Shown: positions 1-7,210 of the stretch, piece by piece
How the letters are laid out: the number at the start of each line of letters is the position of its first letter
How positions within the stretch are numbered: the stretch's first letter is position 1
Assembly: GCA_937890835.1 (NCBI GenBank)
Contig: CALADF010000045.1
Location: 1 to 24,993, forward strand
DNA: 24,993 bases
Origin: an uncultured bacterium
GTDB taxonomy: Bacteria > Actinomycetota > Coriobacteriia > Coriobacteriales > Eggerthellaceae
Reading direction: 5' to 3'
The notes under the pieces: generated by a model
The model's database searches: none
The model's input: only the letters and a program-made list of their open reading frames with translations
What the model was told of the DNA's origin: nothing
Program-made: the position numbers and the translations under genes

Positions 1-2
1 CG

Positions 3-83
3 CCTGATTCTCTGGGTCAGAATAACTTCCGAGATGACGAGGCACACGTTGAGGTTGCAAGCATCTTCGAGCGCGTAGGATAA
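3..83 (+). CDS. 3' end of an unidentified gene (partial)
   Basis: One frame is open from the window edge to a TAA at 81-83 and encodes the last 26 residues of a protein ending in IFERVG. The stretch is acidic and polar, with no motif I recognise. The other two frames hit stops without resembling a protein end. It is followed by about 210 bases with no convincing gene up to the isomerase start, so it is probably the end of a separate upstream transcription unit. The identity cannot be stated from this fragment. Confidence 0.4.
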   Translation, partial: PDSLGQNNFRDDEAHVEVASIFERVG

Positions 84-189
84 GTATGCCGGTGCGGCGC
101 GTTCGGAGTCGCGGCCCCTGCTTCGTTACGTGCGTTGTCGAGCGCACGGGGTAAGAGCGCCCGCGCGGTGCATGAAGATTGGCGGGTTT

Positions 190-220
190 TCGACACCCAA
201 AGGGGTATCGCTGTTAAAAT
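190..220 (+). promoter_or_regulatory. Candidate promoter for the isomerase-TPR-ndk group
   Basis: An extended -10 element, TGtTAAAAT, lies at 212-220. A TCGACA box at 190-195 resembles a -35, although the 19-base spacing is long, so the extended -10 probably carries recognition. Transcription would start near 227 and leave a leader of about 70 bases before the start codon at 298. The same TGnTAAAAT form occurs upstream of mreB. This is a visual match only. Confidence 0.4.
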
Positions 221-297
221 GCAAATTCGTATGTAGTCATTTGCAGGCGCGCGGAGGCGGAAATGCCAGGTGCGCCGAAGAGAAACGAGGACGACTT

Positions 298-825
298 ATG
301 GCGCTCTATACTCCTGAATACAAGCCCACGGGCGACGAGATTGCGGTTCTGCACACTTCTAAGGGTGACATTCGCGTTCAGCTGGCAGGCAAGGACGCAC
401 CTATTCACGTCGGCAACTTCGTCGAGCTCGCGCGCAAGGGTTTCTACGACAACTTGAAGTTCCATCGTTACGTGCCCGGGTTCGTCATCCAGGGCGGCTG
501 CCCCACCACGCGCGAGCTTACCCCCGAGCAGGTCATCAAAGAGGGCTCGCGTCGCGGCTGCGGCACCGGCAACCCCGGCTACTCCATCAAGGAGGAGTTC
601 ACCACGAACCCGCATAACGAGCACAATGACGGCACGCTCGCCATGGCGCGTTCCTCCGCACCCAACTCGGCGGGTTCCCAGTTCTATTTCTGCCTGGGCG
701 CTCAGCCGATGCTCGATTCCGGCTACACGGTGTTCGGGCAGACCCTCGAGGGCCTTGACGTCATCGGTTCCCTGCGCGTCGGCGACGTCATCGAGTCCGT
801 TGAGATCGAGAACGCGGCCGAGTAG
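298..825 (+). CDS. Cyclophilin-type peptidyl-prolyl cis-trans isomerase
   Basis: This is a 175-residue single-domain cyclophilin that catalyses cis-trans isomerisation of Xaa-Pro bonds during protein folding. The family core is clear: TSKGDIRVQL (beta strand 1), FYDNLKFHRYVPGFVIQGG (active-site Arg and Gln region), GTLAMARSSAPNSAGSQFYF and YTVFGQTLEGLDVI. No signal peptide is visible, so it should be cytoplasmic. The start at 298 follows a GAGG at 287-290; the frame extends upstream to 130 but that stretch is Arg/Cys-rich and unlike the family. Between GG and GTGNPGY there is an insertion of about 17 residues containing TRELTPEQV and a second Cys, where most short cyclophilins have a few glycines. 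It heads a probable operon with the TPR protein 52 bases downstream. Confidence 0.93.
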   Translation: MALYTPEYKPTGDEIAVLHTSKGDIRVQLAGKDAPIHVGNFVELARKGFYDNLKFHRYVPGFVIQGGCPTTRELTPEQVIKEGSRRGCGTGNPGYSIKEEFTTNPHNEHNDGTLAMARSSAPNSAGSQFYFCLGAQPMLDSGYTVFGQTLEGLDVIGSLRVGDVIESVEIENAAE

Positions 826-877
826 ACGCCCGCTGCATTCGCGAGCACTTCCGGCAAGATAGGATCAGAGGATCAAA

Positions 878-2230
878 GTGAACAAGGAGCAATACGGCAA
901 GGCTCAAGAGCAGTATCAGCGCAAGGACTATCAAGCGGCGCTGATGGGGCTCACGGCATGCCTTCAGGATGCGTCGTCTCCGTTGGCGCCCGGCGAGATG
1001 GGTCTTCTCTACCATAAGATCGGCAACTGCCTGGTCAAGTTGAAGAACCCGGCAGAGGCCATTCAGTCTTACACGCAGGCGACGGCGGATCCGTCGTATG
1101 CCGATCAGGGAACCGTCGAGTGCAATCTCGGCATGGCCTACGCTTCGCTGCGCGACTACGACAACGCGGTTCGACATTTCGAGAACGCGGTTGCCAACGA
1201 TGCCTACGAGGCGCCGTTCAAGGCGTATATGGGCATGGGCAACGCATTGCTCAAGCTGGGCAAGTCCGCCGAGGCCGGCGTGGCGTTTCGCGAGGCGGCT
1301 CTTGACGAGGCCAATCCCGATCCTACGAAGGCGCTGCTCAACCTCGGCGTTTGCTTCATGGCGCTCAACCGTCCCGCCGATGCGGTGGCGTCCTACGAGA
1401 GCGCTCTTCAGTTCAGCATGACCAACGAAACGCGCAACAAGCTTTATGCGAGCTTGGGACAGGCGTACGTGGCTTGCAGTCAAATGGAAAAGGCTGTTGA
1501 CGCGTTCGAACGCGCTATCGCCGACAAGACGTACTTCCTGTCGGATTCCGCGAGCGTCGATTACCAGCGTGCGGTCGGCGTCGTCGCTCAGGGCACTTCG
1601 GATATGACTCAGGTGCTCGATTACGCCGATATCTCCGGGCTCGATGTTGCCTCCGACGGCTCGATGATCTACGAAGACGACTACGCGAACCAGGATCCTT
1701 TCTATTACGACGACGGTTACGATCAAAACGCGTCGTATCCGGGCTACGTCGGTGCTTACGATGGTGACCAGGATCGCTTCTTCAACGCCTCTGAGCAGGA
1801 GATCGAGCAGTGGTCGCGCGGGCTGGCCAAGCAGGAGCGCAAGCGGAAGAACTTCGGCCTGAAGATCCTTGTGTTCCTCGTCGTTGTCATCGTGCTCGCT
1901 TTCGCAGGCGCGGTGTTCGCCTACACGCAAGGGTATGGATACCCGACTCAGGAAGACGTCGCCAAGCAGCTGTTCGCCAATCCCTCGGGCGCCGACTCGC
2001 TCATCGCCGAGGGTGTGAGCTCGGACAGCAGGTCGTCCATGCTCAACATCGTCGTGGAGGATTACGACGCCCAGGTTGACGGAGTTAATCGCTCTATGAG
2101 CGATTCCACGGTGTACGTGACTGCGAGCACCGCTGAAGGCGGGGACGTCACGTATCAGATCAGTATGGTGAGGGACGTTCTCGGCTGGAAGATCTCCGAC
2201 GTCGAGCTGTACTTCCCAAGCCAGAATTAA
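878..2230 (+). CDS. Membrane-anchored tetratricopeptide repeat protein
   Basis: This 450-residue protein has TPR-like helical pairs over roughly residues 1-235, with recurring patterns such as LGMAYASLRDYDNAVRHFENA, MGNALLKLGKSAEAGVAF and LGQAYVACSQMEKAVDAFERA. A low-complexity Asp/Tyr-rich linker follows (about 253-300). A Lys/Arg-rich stretch (KQERKRKNFG) precedes a single membrane helix at about 328-350, and a C-terminal domain of about 95 residues comes last. The positive charges before the helix place the TPR half in the cytoplasm and the C-terminal domain outside. TPR units normally dock other proteins; the partner is unknown. The start is GTG at 878 with an AGAGG six bases upstream. 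It lies between the isomerase and ndk, which gives little functional hint. Confidence 0.8.
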   Translation: MNKEQYGKAQEQYQRKDYQAALMGLTACLQDASSPLAPGEMGLLYHKIGNCLVKLKNPAEAIQSYTQATADPSYADQGTVECNLGMAYASLRDYDNAVRHFENAVANDAYEAPFKAYMGMGNALLKLGKSAEAGVAFREAALDEANPDPTKALLNLGVCFMALNRPADAVASYESALQFSMTNETRNKLYASLGQAYVACSQMEKAVDAFERAIADKTYFLSDSASVDYQRAVGVVAQGTSDMTQVLDYADISGLDVASDGSMIYEDDYANQDPFYYDDGYDQNASYPGYVGAYDGDQDRFFNASEQEIEQWSRGLAKQERKRKNFGLKILVFLVVVIVLAFAGAVFAYTQGYGYPTQEDVAKQLFANPSGADSLIAEGVSSDSRSSMLNIVVEDYDAQVDGVNRSMSDSTVYVTASTAEGGDVTYQISMVRDVLGWKISDVELYFPSQN

Positions 2231-2313
2231 CGGGCTGTTCGCTCGATTTTTCCGAAGCAGATGGACGAGCATCGCTCGTGTATCGATAGTTTGAACAGAT
2301 TGAAAGGAAAGCA

Positions 2314-2718
2314 ATGGCAATCCAGAAGACCTACTCCATGATCAAGCCCGATGGCGTGCGCAACGGACATATCGGCGAGATCATCAATCGTTTCGAGCGC
2401 GCCGGTCTCACCGTCGAGCGCATGGAGCTTGGCATGGTCACCCCCGAGCAGGCGAAGGCCAACTACGCCGAGCACGAGGGAAAGCCCTTCTACGAGGGTC
2501 TGATCTCCTACATCACCTCCGGCCCCGTTGTGAAGATGGTCATCTCCGGCGAGGGCGCTGTGGCCAAGTGCCGCTCTCTTATGGGGGCAACCAACCCCGC
2601 CGAGGCTGCCCCTGGCACCATCCGCGGCGACTTCGGCCTGATCATGGACGAGAACGTCATCCATGGCTCCGATAGCCCCGAGTCCGCTGAGCGTGAGATC
2701 GGCATCTTCTTCGCGTAA
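2314..2718 (+). CDS. ndk: Nucleoside diphosphate kinase
   Basis: This 134-residue protein is the usual bacterial Ndk length. It transfers the terminal phosphate of a nucleoside triphosphate to NDPs through a phosphohistidine, balancing cytoplasmic nucleotide pools. Family landmarks are the N-terminal TYSMIKPDGV, the nucleotide-site stretch GATNPAEAAPGTIRGDFG and the active-site NVIHGSDSPESAEREI with the catalytic His at 117. All expected residues are present. The start ATG at 2314 follows an AAAGGAAA ribosome site. It sits 83 bases after the TPR gene and is followed by a large inverted repeat at 2754-2830 that probably ends or separates the transcript. Confidence 0.97.
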   Translation: MAIQKTYSMIKPDGVRNGHIGEIINRFERAGLTVERMELGMVTPEQAKANYAEHEGKPFYEGLISYITSGPVVKMVISGEGAVAKCRSLMGATNPAEAAPGTIRGDFGLIMDENVIHGSDSPESAEREIGIFFA

Positions 2719-2753
2719 GACCGTCTCGTCGCTATAAAGCGATGCCTTGAATC

Positions 2754-2830
2754 GAGGACCCGCGCTTCAAGTGAACCGCCGCCCATTTTTGCAGTTTCGG
2801 GCAGCTGTTCAGTTCTAAGCGCGGGTCCTC
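2754..2830 (+). repeat. 14-bp perfect inverted repeat with a 49-base loop, possible terminator
   Basis: GAGGACCCGCGCTT at 2754-2767 is exactly complementary to 2817-2830. The 49-base interval contains a run of five T. Only TTCGTTT follows the second arm, so it is not a textbook rho-independent terminator. It lies between ndk (ends 2718) and the hydrogenase operon (starts 2935), so it may terminate ndk, protect its 3' end, or act as a leader or attenuator element. Confidence 0.6.
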
Positions 2831-2934
2831 TTCGTTTACGCGCCGCATGCCGAAGAGCCGAGGGCGAAGGCGTGCGCGCACGCTACCATACAAGAGCAAA
2901 GCTAGGAATCGCAGACGAGATAAGGACGAGACGC

Positions 2935-3960
2935 ATGCTCTATCGAGTCATCGATCGATCCGAGCTTCCTTCGCTCGTATCGGCCTTTATGGAGACTTAC
3001 GAGGTCGTGGCTCCCGTAAAAAGCGGTTTGAGTTACGCATTCGAAGTCGTGAGCTCGTTTCAAGAGATCGAGCTCGATTATCCGACTACCATCACCTCCC
3101 TTAAGAAGTACTACCTGCCTCCTCGCGAAACCCTATTCAAGTTCGATGCCACGTCGAATGAGGTGGTTCCATACACCGAGAAGGTTAAGCCGCGTGTTAT
3201 CTTCGGCGCTCACGCATGTGATATAAACGCGCTGAACTGCCTTGATAGCGTTTTCGAGGACGTTCGCTATCCTGATCCTTACTATGAGGCGCATAAATCC
3301 GCCACGATGATCGTCGGTATCAGCTGCATGCCCTCCGAAGGGTGTTTTTGCCATCTGCTCGACAGCGATGAGGCGAGAAACGGCTACGATTTGTTCCTGC
3401 AGGACATAGGGGATCGTTATCTTGTATCCATCGGAAGCGTCGAAGCCGCGAACATACTCGAGGCCTCGTGCAACCCACGTGAGGCCACCGATGAGGATCG
3501 TATCGCGTTTCGCCAGGTGACGCGTCATCGCCAGGAGTCGTTCAACCCCGATATCCCCGATATCCAGGAAATCCCGATGCTCATGGACGCCTTCCACTCC
3601 GATCCGTTTTGGGAGGAGCTGGGAAGTCGGTGTCTTTCGTGCACCGCGTGCTCTTCTGTGTGCCCGACCTGTTATTGCTTCGACATTTGCGACGTGCTCG
3701 ACCCCGACGGCAAGACGGGCAAGCGCGATCGGGTTTGGGATGCATGCACGAGTCCGCAGTTCGCAGAGGTCGCGGGCGGGCATAACTTCCGAGCCGACGG
3801 GCGCGGACGCGTTCGTCATCGCATGTATCACAAGCTCAACGGTTTTCTCTCCACGCACAACCGCAACCTCTGCGTTGGTTGCGGCAGGTGCGTTTACGCG
3901 TGCAAGGCGAACATCTCGCCGATTGAGGTGCTCAAGTTCTTCGAGCGAAAGGGAGCGTAA
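2935..3960 (+). CDS. hydB: [NiFe] hydrogenase (sulfhydrogenase-type) beta subunit, Fe-S protein
   Basis: This 341-residue protein is the electron-transfer beta subunit of a group 3b-type cytoplasmic hydrogenase, related to subunit A of anaerobic sulfite reductase. It relays electrons between the hydrogenase dimer and the flavin subunit. Near the C-terminus are two [4Fe-4S] motifs, C233-x2-C236-x2-C239-x3-C243 and C313-x2-C316-x2-C319-x3-C323, with extra cysteines at 246 and 248. Further cysteines occur in the N-terminal part (HACDINALNC, SCMPSEGCFC). I chose ATG 2935 because AAGGA at 2922-2926 is well spaced; the same frame is open to 2872 but those residues are Arg-rich and unlike the family. 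The gamma gene begins six bases after its stop. Use of the symbol follows the Pyrococcus hydBGDA order. Confidence 0.88.
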   Translation: MLYRVIDRSELPSLVSAFMETYEVVAPVKSGLSYAFEVVSSFQEIELDYPTTITSLKKYYLPPRETLFKFDATSNEVVPYTEKVKPRVIFGAHACDINALNCLDSVFEDVRYPDPYYEAHKSATMIVGISCMPSEGCFCHLLDSDEARNGYDLFLQDIGDRYLVSIGSVEAANILEASCNPREATDEDRIAFRQVTRHRQESFNPDIPDIQEIPMLMDAFHSDPFWEELGSRCLSCTACSSVCPTCYCFDICDVLDPDGKTGKRDRVWDACTSPQFAEVAGGHNFRADGRGRVRHRMYHKLNGFLSTHNRNLCVGCGRCVYACKANISPIEVLKFFERKGA

Positions 3961-3966
3961 GGAATC

Positions 3967-4869
3967 ATGCCTACAGCCACATCGGTCAACGTCGTTCCTT
4001 TTCACGAAGCAGGTCCGCTGAGCTCCGGGGCGGAGATGATGCGGGCGAACCCCTATCGCCCTTGGCCTGCGCGTATCACGTCCATCACCGAGCTTACCGC
4101 CACCGAGAAGCTCTTCGAGTTCCGTCTTGTCGATGAGCGGATCCGCAACGCGTTTCGCCATGAGCCGGGCCAGTTCGTCGAGCTCTCGCTGTTCGGCGTT
4201 GGCGAGGCACCCATTTCGATTTCCAGCTCGCCGTCGAAAAGCGGGTTCATCGAGTTGTGCGTGCGTCGGGCCGGTCGCTTGACCGAGCGCTTGCATGAGA
4301 TGCAGTGCGGAGATATCGTCGGCATTCGGGGGCCTTACGGCAGGCCCTTCCCCTTCGAGGAGATGCGCGGCCATGACATTCTTCTCGTCGCCGGCGGCTT
4401 GGGCATCGCCCCGTTGCGTTCGCTTATCAACAACATACACGACGAGCGCAGCGACTTCGGCAAGGTGACCATCATCTACGGCTCGAAGAGCCCTTCCGAA
4501 GTGATGTTTCGCAGCCAGTTCGAGATGTGGCGTCATCGCAAGGACTTCGACCTCTATCTTACGGTCGATAATCCCGACGAGACATGGGACGGGGAGGTCG
4601 GTTTGGTGACTAAGCCGTTCGAACATCTTGAGATCGACGCGGGCAACACCTTCGGAGCCGTGTGCGGGCCTCCGGTGATGTATCGCTTCGTCGTCGCCGA
4701 GATGCGCAAGAAGGGCATTTCGTACGATCATATCTACATGAGTTTCGAGCGGCATATGAAGTGCGGCATGGGGAAGTGCGGTCATTGCCAAATCGGGCAT
4801 CAGTATTGTTGCATCGATGGCCCGGTGTTCAACTATTGGGAAGCGAAGAACATTCAGGGGTCGATGTGA
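3967..4869 (+). CDS. hydG: [NiFe] hydrogenase gamma subunit, FAD/NAD(P)-binding oxidoreductase
   Basis: This 300-residue flavoprotein belongs to the ferredoxin-NADP reductase fold family, like sulfhydrogenase gamma and anaerobic sulfite reductase subunit B. It exchanges electrons with NAD(P)H through FAD. Landmarks are PGQFVELSLFGVGEAPISIS (FAD binding), GPYGRPFPFEEM, the nucleotide-binding GGLGIAPLRSLI, and CGPPVMYRFV. The C-terminal [2Fe-2S] motif has ligands C266, C271, C274 and probably C282, in the family pattern CGxGKCGHCxIG...CxDGPVF; C281 is an additional neighbour. The first 30 residues are an extension before the reductase domain begins. The stop at 4867-4869 is one base from the next start, indicating coupled translation. 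Whether NAD or NADP is preferred cannot be judged by eye. Confidence 0.9.
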   Translation: MPTATSVNVVPFHEAGPLSSGAEMMRANPYRPWPARITSITELTATEKLFEFRLVDERIRNAFRHEPGQFVELSLFGVGEAPISISSSPSKSGFIELCVRRAGRLTERLHEMQCGDIVGIRGPYGRPFPFEEMRGHDILLVAGGLGIAPLRSLINNIHDERSDFGKVTIIYGSKSPSEVMFRSQFEMWRHRKDFDLYLTVDNPDETWDGEVGLVTKPFEHLEIDAGNTFGAVCGPPVMYRFVVAEMRKKGISYDHIYMSFERHMKCGMGKCGHCQIGHQYCCIDGPVFNYWEAKNIQGSM

Positions 4870-4870
4870 T

Positions 4871-5653
4871 ATGAGCAGCGTTGACTTGAGAAGCTACCGC
4901 ATCGCGCCGCCTCGCGTGGTGCTCGTGGGGCTGGCGAGCTGCTTTGGCTGCCAGATCAACATCACCAACGTCGAACGGCACTTACTTGACGTGCTCGGTC
5001 AGGTGGATATGGTTTACTGGCAGCTCACATCCTCCGATCCCATGCCCGACTCCTTCGATGTCGCGGTGATAGAGGGCGCTGTGACCACTGAGGCGGCGCG
5101 GCGAACATGCGAGGAGCTGAGGGAGAAGGCGCGCGTCGTCATAACCATCGGGGCATGCGCGGCGACCGCCGGCATCCCCGGCATGGCGTCGGTGGCTTTC
5201 GACGGGCGTCCTCGTGACGTGTACGGTGATGCAGTTCCCGCCGTGTGCGGTGACTGCGTGCCTCCGCGTGCGGTGAAGGAGGTCATCGACGTCGATTTCG
5301 AGGTTCCTTGCTGTCCGATCGATCCGCATGACTTCATCGCCGTGATGCAGCAGGTGCTGTACGGATCGAATGGCTATGTGCGCACGTCCACGCTTTGCGG
5401 GGAGTGCAAAAGAGGCGAGCACGGTTGCTTTTACGGGAGAAACACGCTGTGCCTGGGGTTGGTGACGCGCTCGGGGTGCGGTGCGCGTTGCCCGAACCTC
5501 GGCCGTCCCTGCAACGGGTGCGCGGGGCTTTCCCCCGACGCCAACCTCGATTCGGCTCGAGCGGTTTGCGACCGATCGGAGGTGCCCGTCGATCGGTTCG
5601 ATAAGGCTCTCGAGATGTTCAACCAGGTCAATCAAACGATTTCAGCGTCTTAG
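4871..5653 (+). CDS. hydD: [NiFe] hydrogenase delta (small) subunit
   Basis: This 260-residue small subunit carries the Fe-S clusters that wire the NiFe site to the diaphorase part. The proximal cluster motif begins LASCFGCQINI (C24, C27) and continues with GACAAT (C96) and PCCPID. The C-terminal region is Cys-rich (CGECKRGEHGCFYG, SGCGARCPNLGRPCNGC), consistent with medial and distal clusters. There is no twin-arginine signal, so it is a cytoplasmic enzyme, unlike periplasmic uptake hydrogenases. The frame is open upstream to 4817, inside the gamma gene, but ATG 4871 sits right after the gamma stop with an AGGGG upstream and gives the family-like start. It is followed by the large subunit after 30 bases. 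Confidence 0.9.
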   Translation: MSSVDLRSYRIAPPRVVLVGLASCFGCQINITNVERHLLDVLGQVDMVYWQLTSSDPMPDSFDVAVIEGAVTTEAARRTCEELREKARVVITIGACAATAGIPGMASVAFDGRPRDVYGDAVPAVCGDCVPPRAVKEVIDVDFEVPCCPIDPHDFIAVMQQVLYGSNGYVRTSTLCGECKRGEHGCFYGRNTLCLGLVTRSGCGARCPNLGRPCNGCAGLSPDANLDSARAVCDRSEVPVDRFDKALEMFNQVNQTISAS

Positions 5654-5683
5654 CGGCGCTTTGCTCAAAAGGAACACGAAGCT

Positions 5684-6973
5684 ATGGCTAAAACTTCAAT
5701 TTCCGTCGATCACGTCGCTCGCGTTGAGGGTCACGGCGACATCCACGTTGTCATCGAGGACGGCGTGGTGAAAACGTGCGAGATGGCCGTGGTGGAACCC
5801 GCGCGCCTGTTCGAGTCCATGGTGCGCGGCCGCCCCTTCGACGAGGTGCCCTACATCGCCTCGCGCGTGTGCGGCATCTGCTCGTCGAGCCATGTGGTCA
5901 CCGACTTGCGCGCCATCGAGCAGATCTTCAACGTCGAGGTGACCGATCGCACGCGTGCGCTCCGTGAGCTTCTCGTGTACGGATCGTACCTTCAGAATCA
6001 CGCGACTCATCTGTTCGTGTTCGCCGCCCCGGATTTTCTCGGGCATAAGAGCGTGTTCCCTCTCGCGGAGGTTGACAGAGGTCTGTTCGAGCGCGCTTTG
6101 GGCTTGAAGGCCCTCGGCAACGAGCTCTGCACGAAGGTGGGGGGCCGCTCCATTCATCCCATCACGGCCGTGGTAGGCGGCTTCACCCACGAAATGACGC
6201 AGGGCGAGTATCTGGAGCTTGCCGACAAACTCGAGCAGGCGGTTGACTTCGCGTGCGCTAGCGTCGATCTTTTCAGCGGCTTCGAAACGGTGCCCTTGGA
6301 GACCGAGGGGGATATGCTCGCCATGGTCGCACCGGGCGCTTATCCGGTGATCGACTCCGATACCGCCCGCTTCGTTCGATCGGGCTACGAGTTCGATTCC
6401 TCTGCGGTTTCCGATGAGATCGAAGAATATACGGCGAAGCACTCCGCCGCGCTCTTTGCTAAGGCGCGCCGAACGGGACGTCCTTATATGACGGCCGCCC
6501 TCGCGCGCATCAACGCTTCGTGGGGCAATCTCGGCAAGCGTGCTCGCTATGCGGCTGCGAAAGCAGGTTTACGTCCGCCCGAGTTCAACCCGTTCGCGAA
6601 CAACATCGCCCAAGCCGTCGAGCTCGTCGACGCGCTCGATCGTTGCGCGGGGATATGTCGCCGGCTTGCAGCCGATGGCTTCGAGGGGTCGAGCGCTCCC
6701 GTTGCGCATACCGTTCGCGCGGGTCGTGGCGTCGGCTTCACCGAGGCTCCACGTGGAGCGCTCTTCCATGAGCTCGAACTCGATGACCGGGGCTACGTCG
6801 TTCGTGCCTCCATCATGACTCCGACGGCGCAAAACATCGCCAATCTCGAATGCGATATGCGCGCGCTCGCCGAGTTGCTCGTGGGGGAGGGCAGAGGCGT
6901 AGACGATATTCGGCTCGAGATAGAGAAGCTCGTCCGCGCCTATGATCCGTGTCTTTCCTGCAGCGTTCACTGA
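5684..6973 (+). CDS. hydA: [NiFe] hydrogenase alpha (large, catalytic) subunit
   Basis: This 429-residue catalytic subunit binds the Ni-Fe(CN)2CO centre and splits or forms H2. The N-terminal ligand motif is R61-V-C63-G-I-C66-S-S-S-H70, and the C-terminal one is D421-P-C423-L-S-C426-S-V-H429. The stop codon follows that His directly, so the gene encodes the already-processed form, with none of the C-terminal tail that a maturation endopeptidase normally removes. The start ATG 5684 follows AAAAGGA at 5667-5673. The gene order beta-gamma-delta-alpha matches archaeal hydBGDA, so the enzyme is probably a soluble, bidirectional, NAD(P)H-linked hydrogenase serving redox balance. No hyp maturation genes lie in the window. 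Confidence 0.93.
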   Translation: MAKTSISVDHVARVEGHGDIHVVIEDGVVKTCEMAVVEPARLFESMVRGRPFDEVPYIASRVCGICSSSHVVTDLRAIEQIFNVEVTDRTRALRELLVYGSYLQNHATHLFVFAAPDFLGHKSVFPLAEVDRGLFERALGLKALGNELCTKVGGRSIHPITAVVGGFTHEMTQGEYLELADKLEQAVDFACASVDLFSGFETVPLETEGDMLAMVAPGAYPVIDSDTARFVRSGYEFDSSAVSDEIEEYTAKHSAALFAKARRTGRPYMTAALARINASWGNLGKRARYAAAKAGLRPPEFNPFANNIAQAVELVDALDRCAGICRRLAADGFEGSSAPVAHTVRAGRGVGFTEAPRGALFHELELDDRGYVVRASIMTPTAQNIANLECDMRALAELLVGEGRGVDDIRLEIEKLVRAYDPCLSCSVH

Positions 6974-7160
6974 TTTTGCGAGCCCCTTGCTTGTTTGCGG
7001 CACGCGTGAGCAGGATTCGGCTTCGTCGGTTCGGTTTGGCCGTACGGCGCCGCTTGAAGTGCGCGCGGGAGGGTTGCCGGAGGGGATCCGATTCCGTCTT
7101 CGCTCGTGCGAGATAGGGCCGGGGTGCTGCTGTGGATTTTCTCTAGCGACTCAAGGCGTG

Positions 7161-7169
7161 TGCTAAAAT
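7161..7169 (+). promoter_or_regulatory. Candidate promoter of the mreB operon (extended -10)
   Basis: TGcTAAAAT at 7161-7169 is an extended -10 element about 40 bases before the mreB start, matching the form seen upstream of the isomerase gene. No good -35 is visible near 7141-7146. The 237-base gap from the hydrogenase stop and this element suggest that the shape operon has its own transcription start near 7176. Confidence 0.45.
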
Positions 7170-7210
7170 CAATCTCTATCTGCACGCATTCAATCGATAG
7201 GTTATCTTCA

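Noticed and set aside
2265..2279. ACGAGC-atc-GCTCGT hairpin between the TPR gene and ndk as a terminator
   Set aside because: The stem is only 6 bp with no T-run and lies just before the ndk ribosome site; too weak to call.
788..2320. 510-codon minus-strand frame over the TPR gene
   Set aside because: Shadow of the + strand gene in GC-rich DNA; low-complexity Arg/Val/His composition, no motif, and the + strand protein has clear TPR repeats.
3133..4800. 555-codon minus-strand frame over hydB and hydG
   Set aside because: It spans two well-supported genes and shows only Arg/His/Ala-rich shadow composition.
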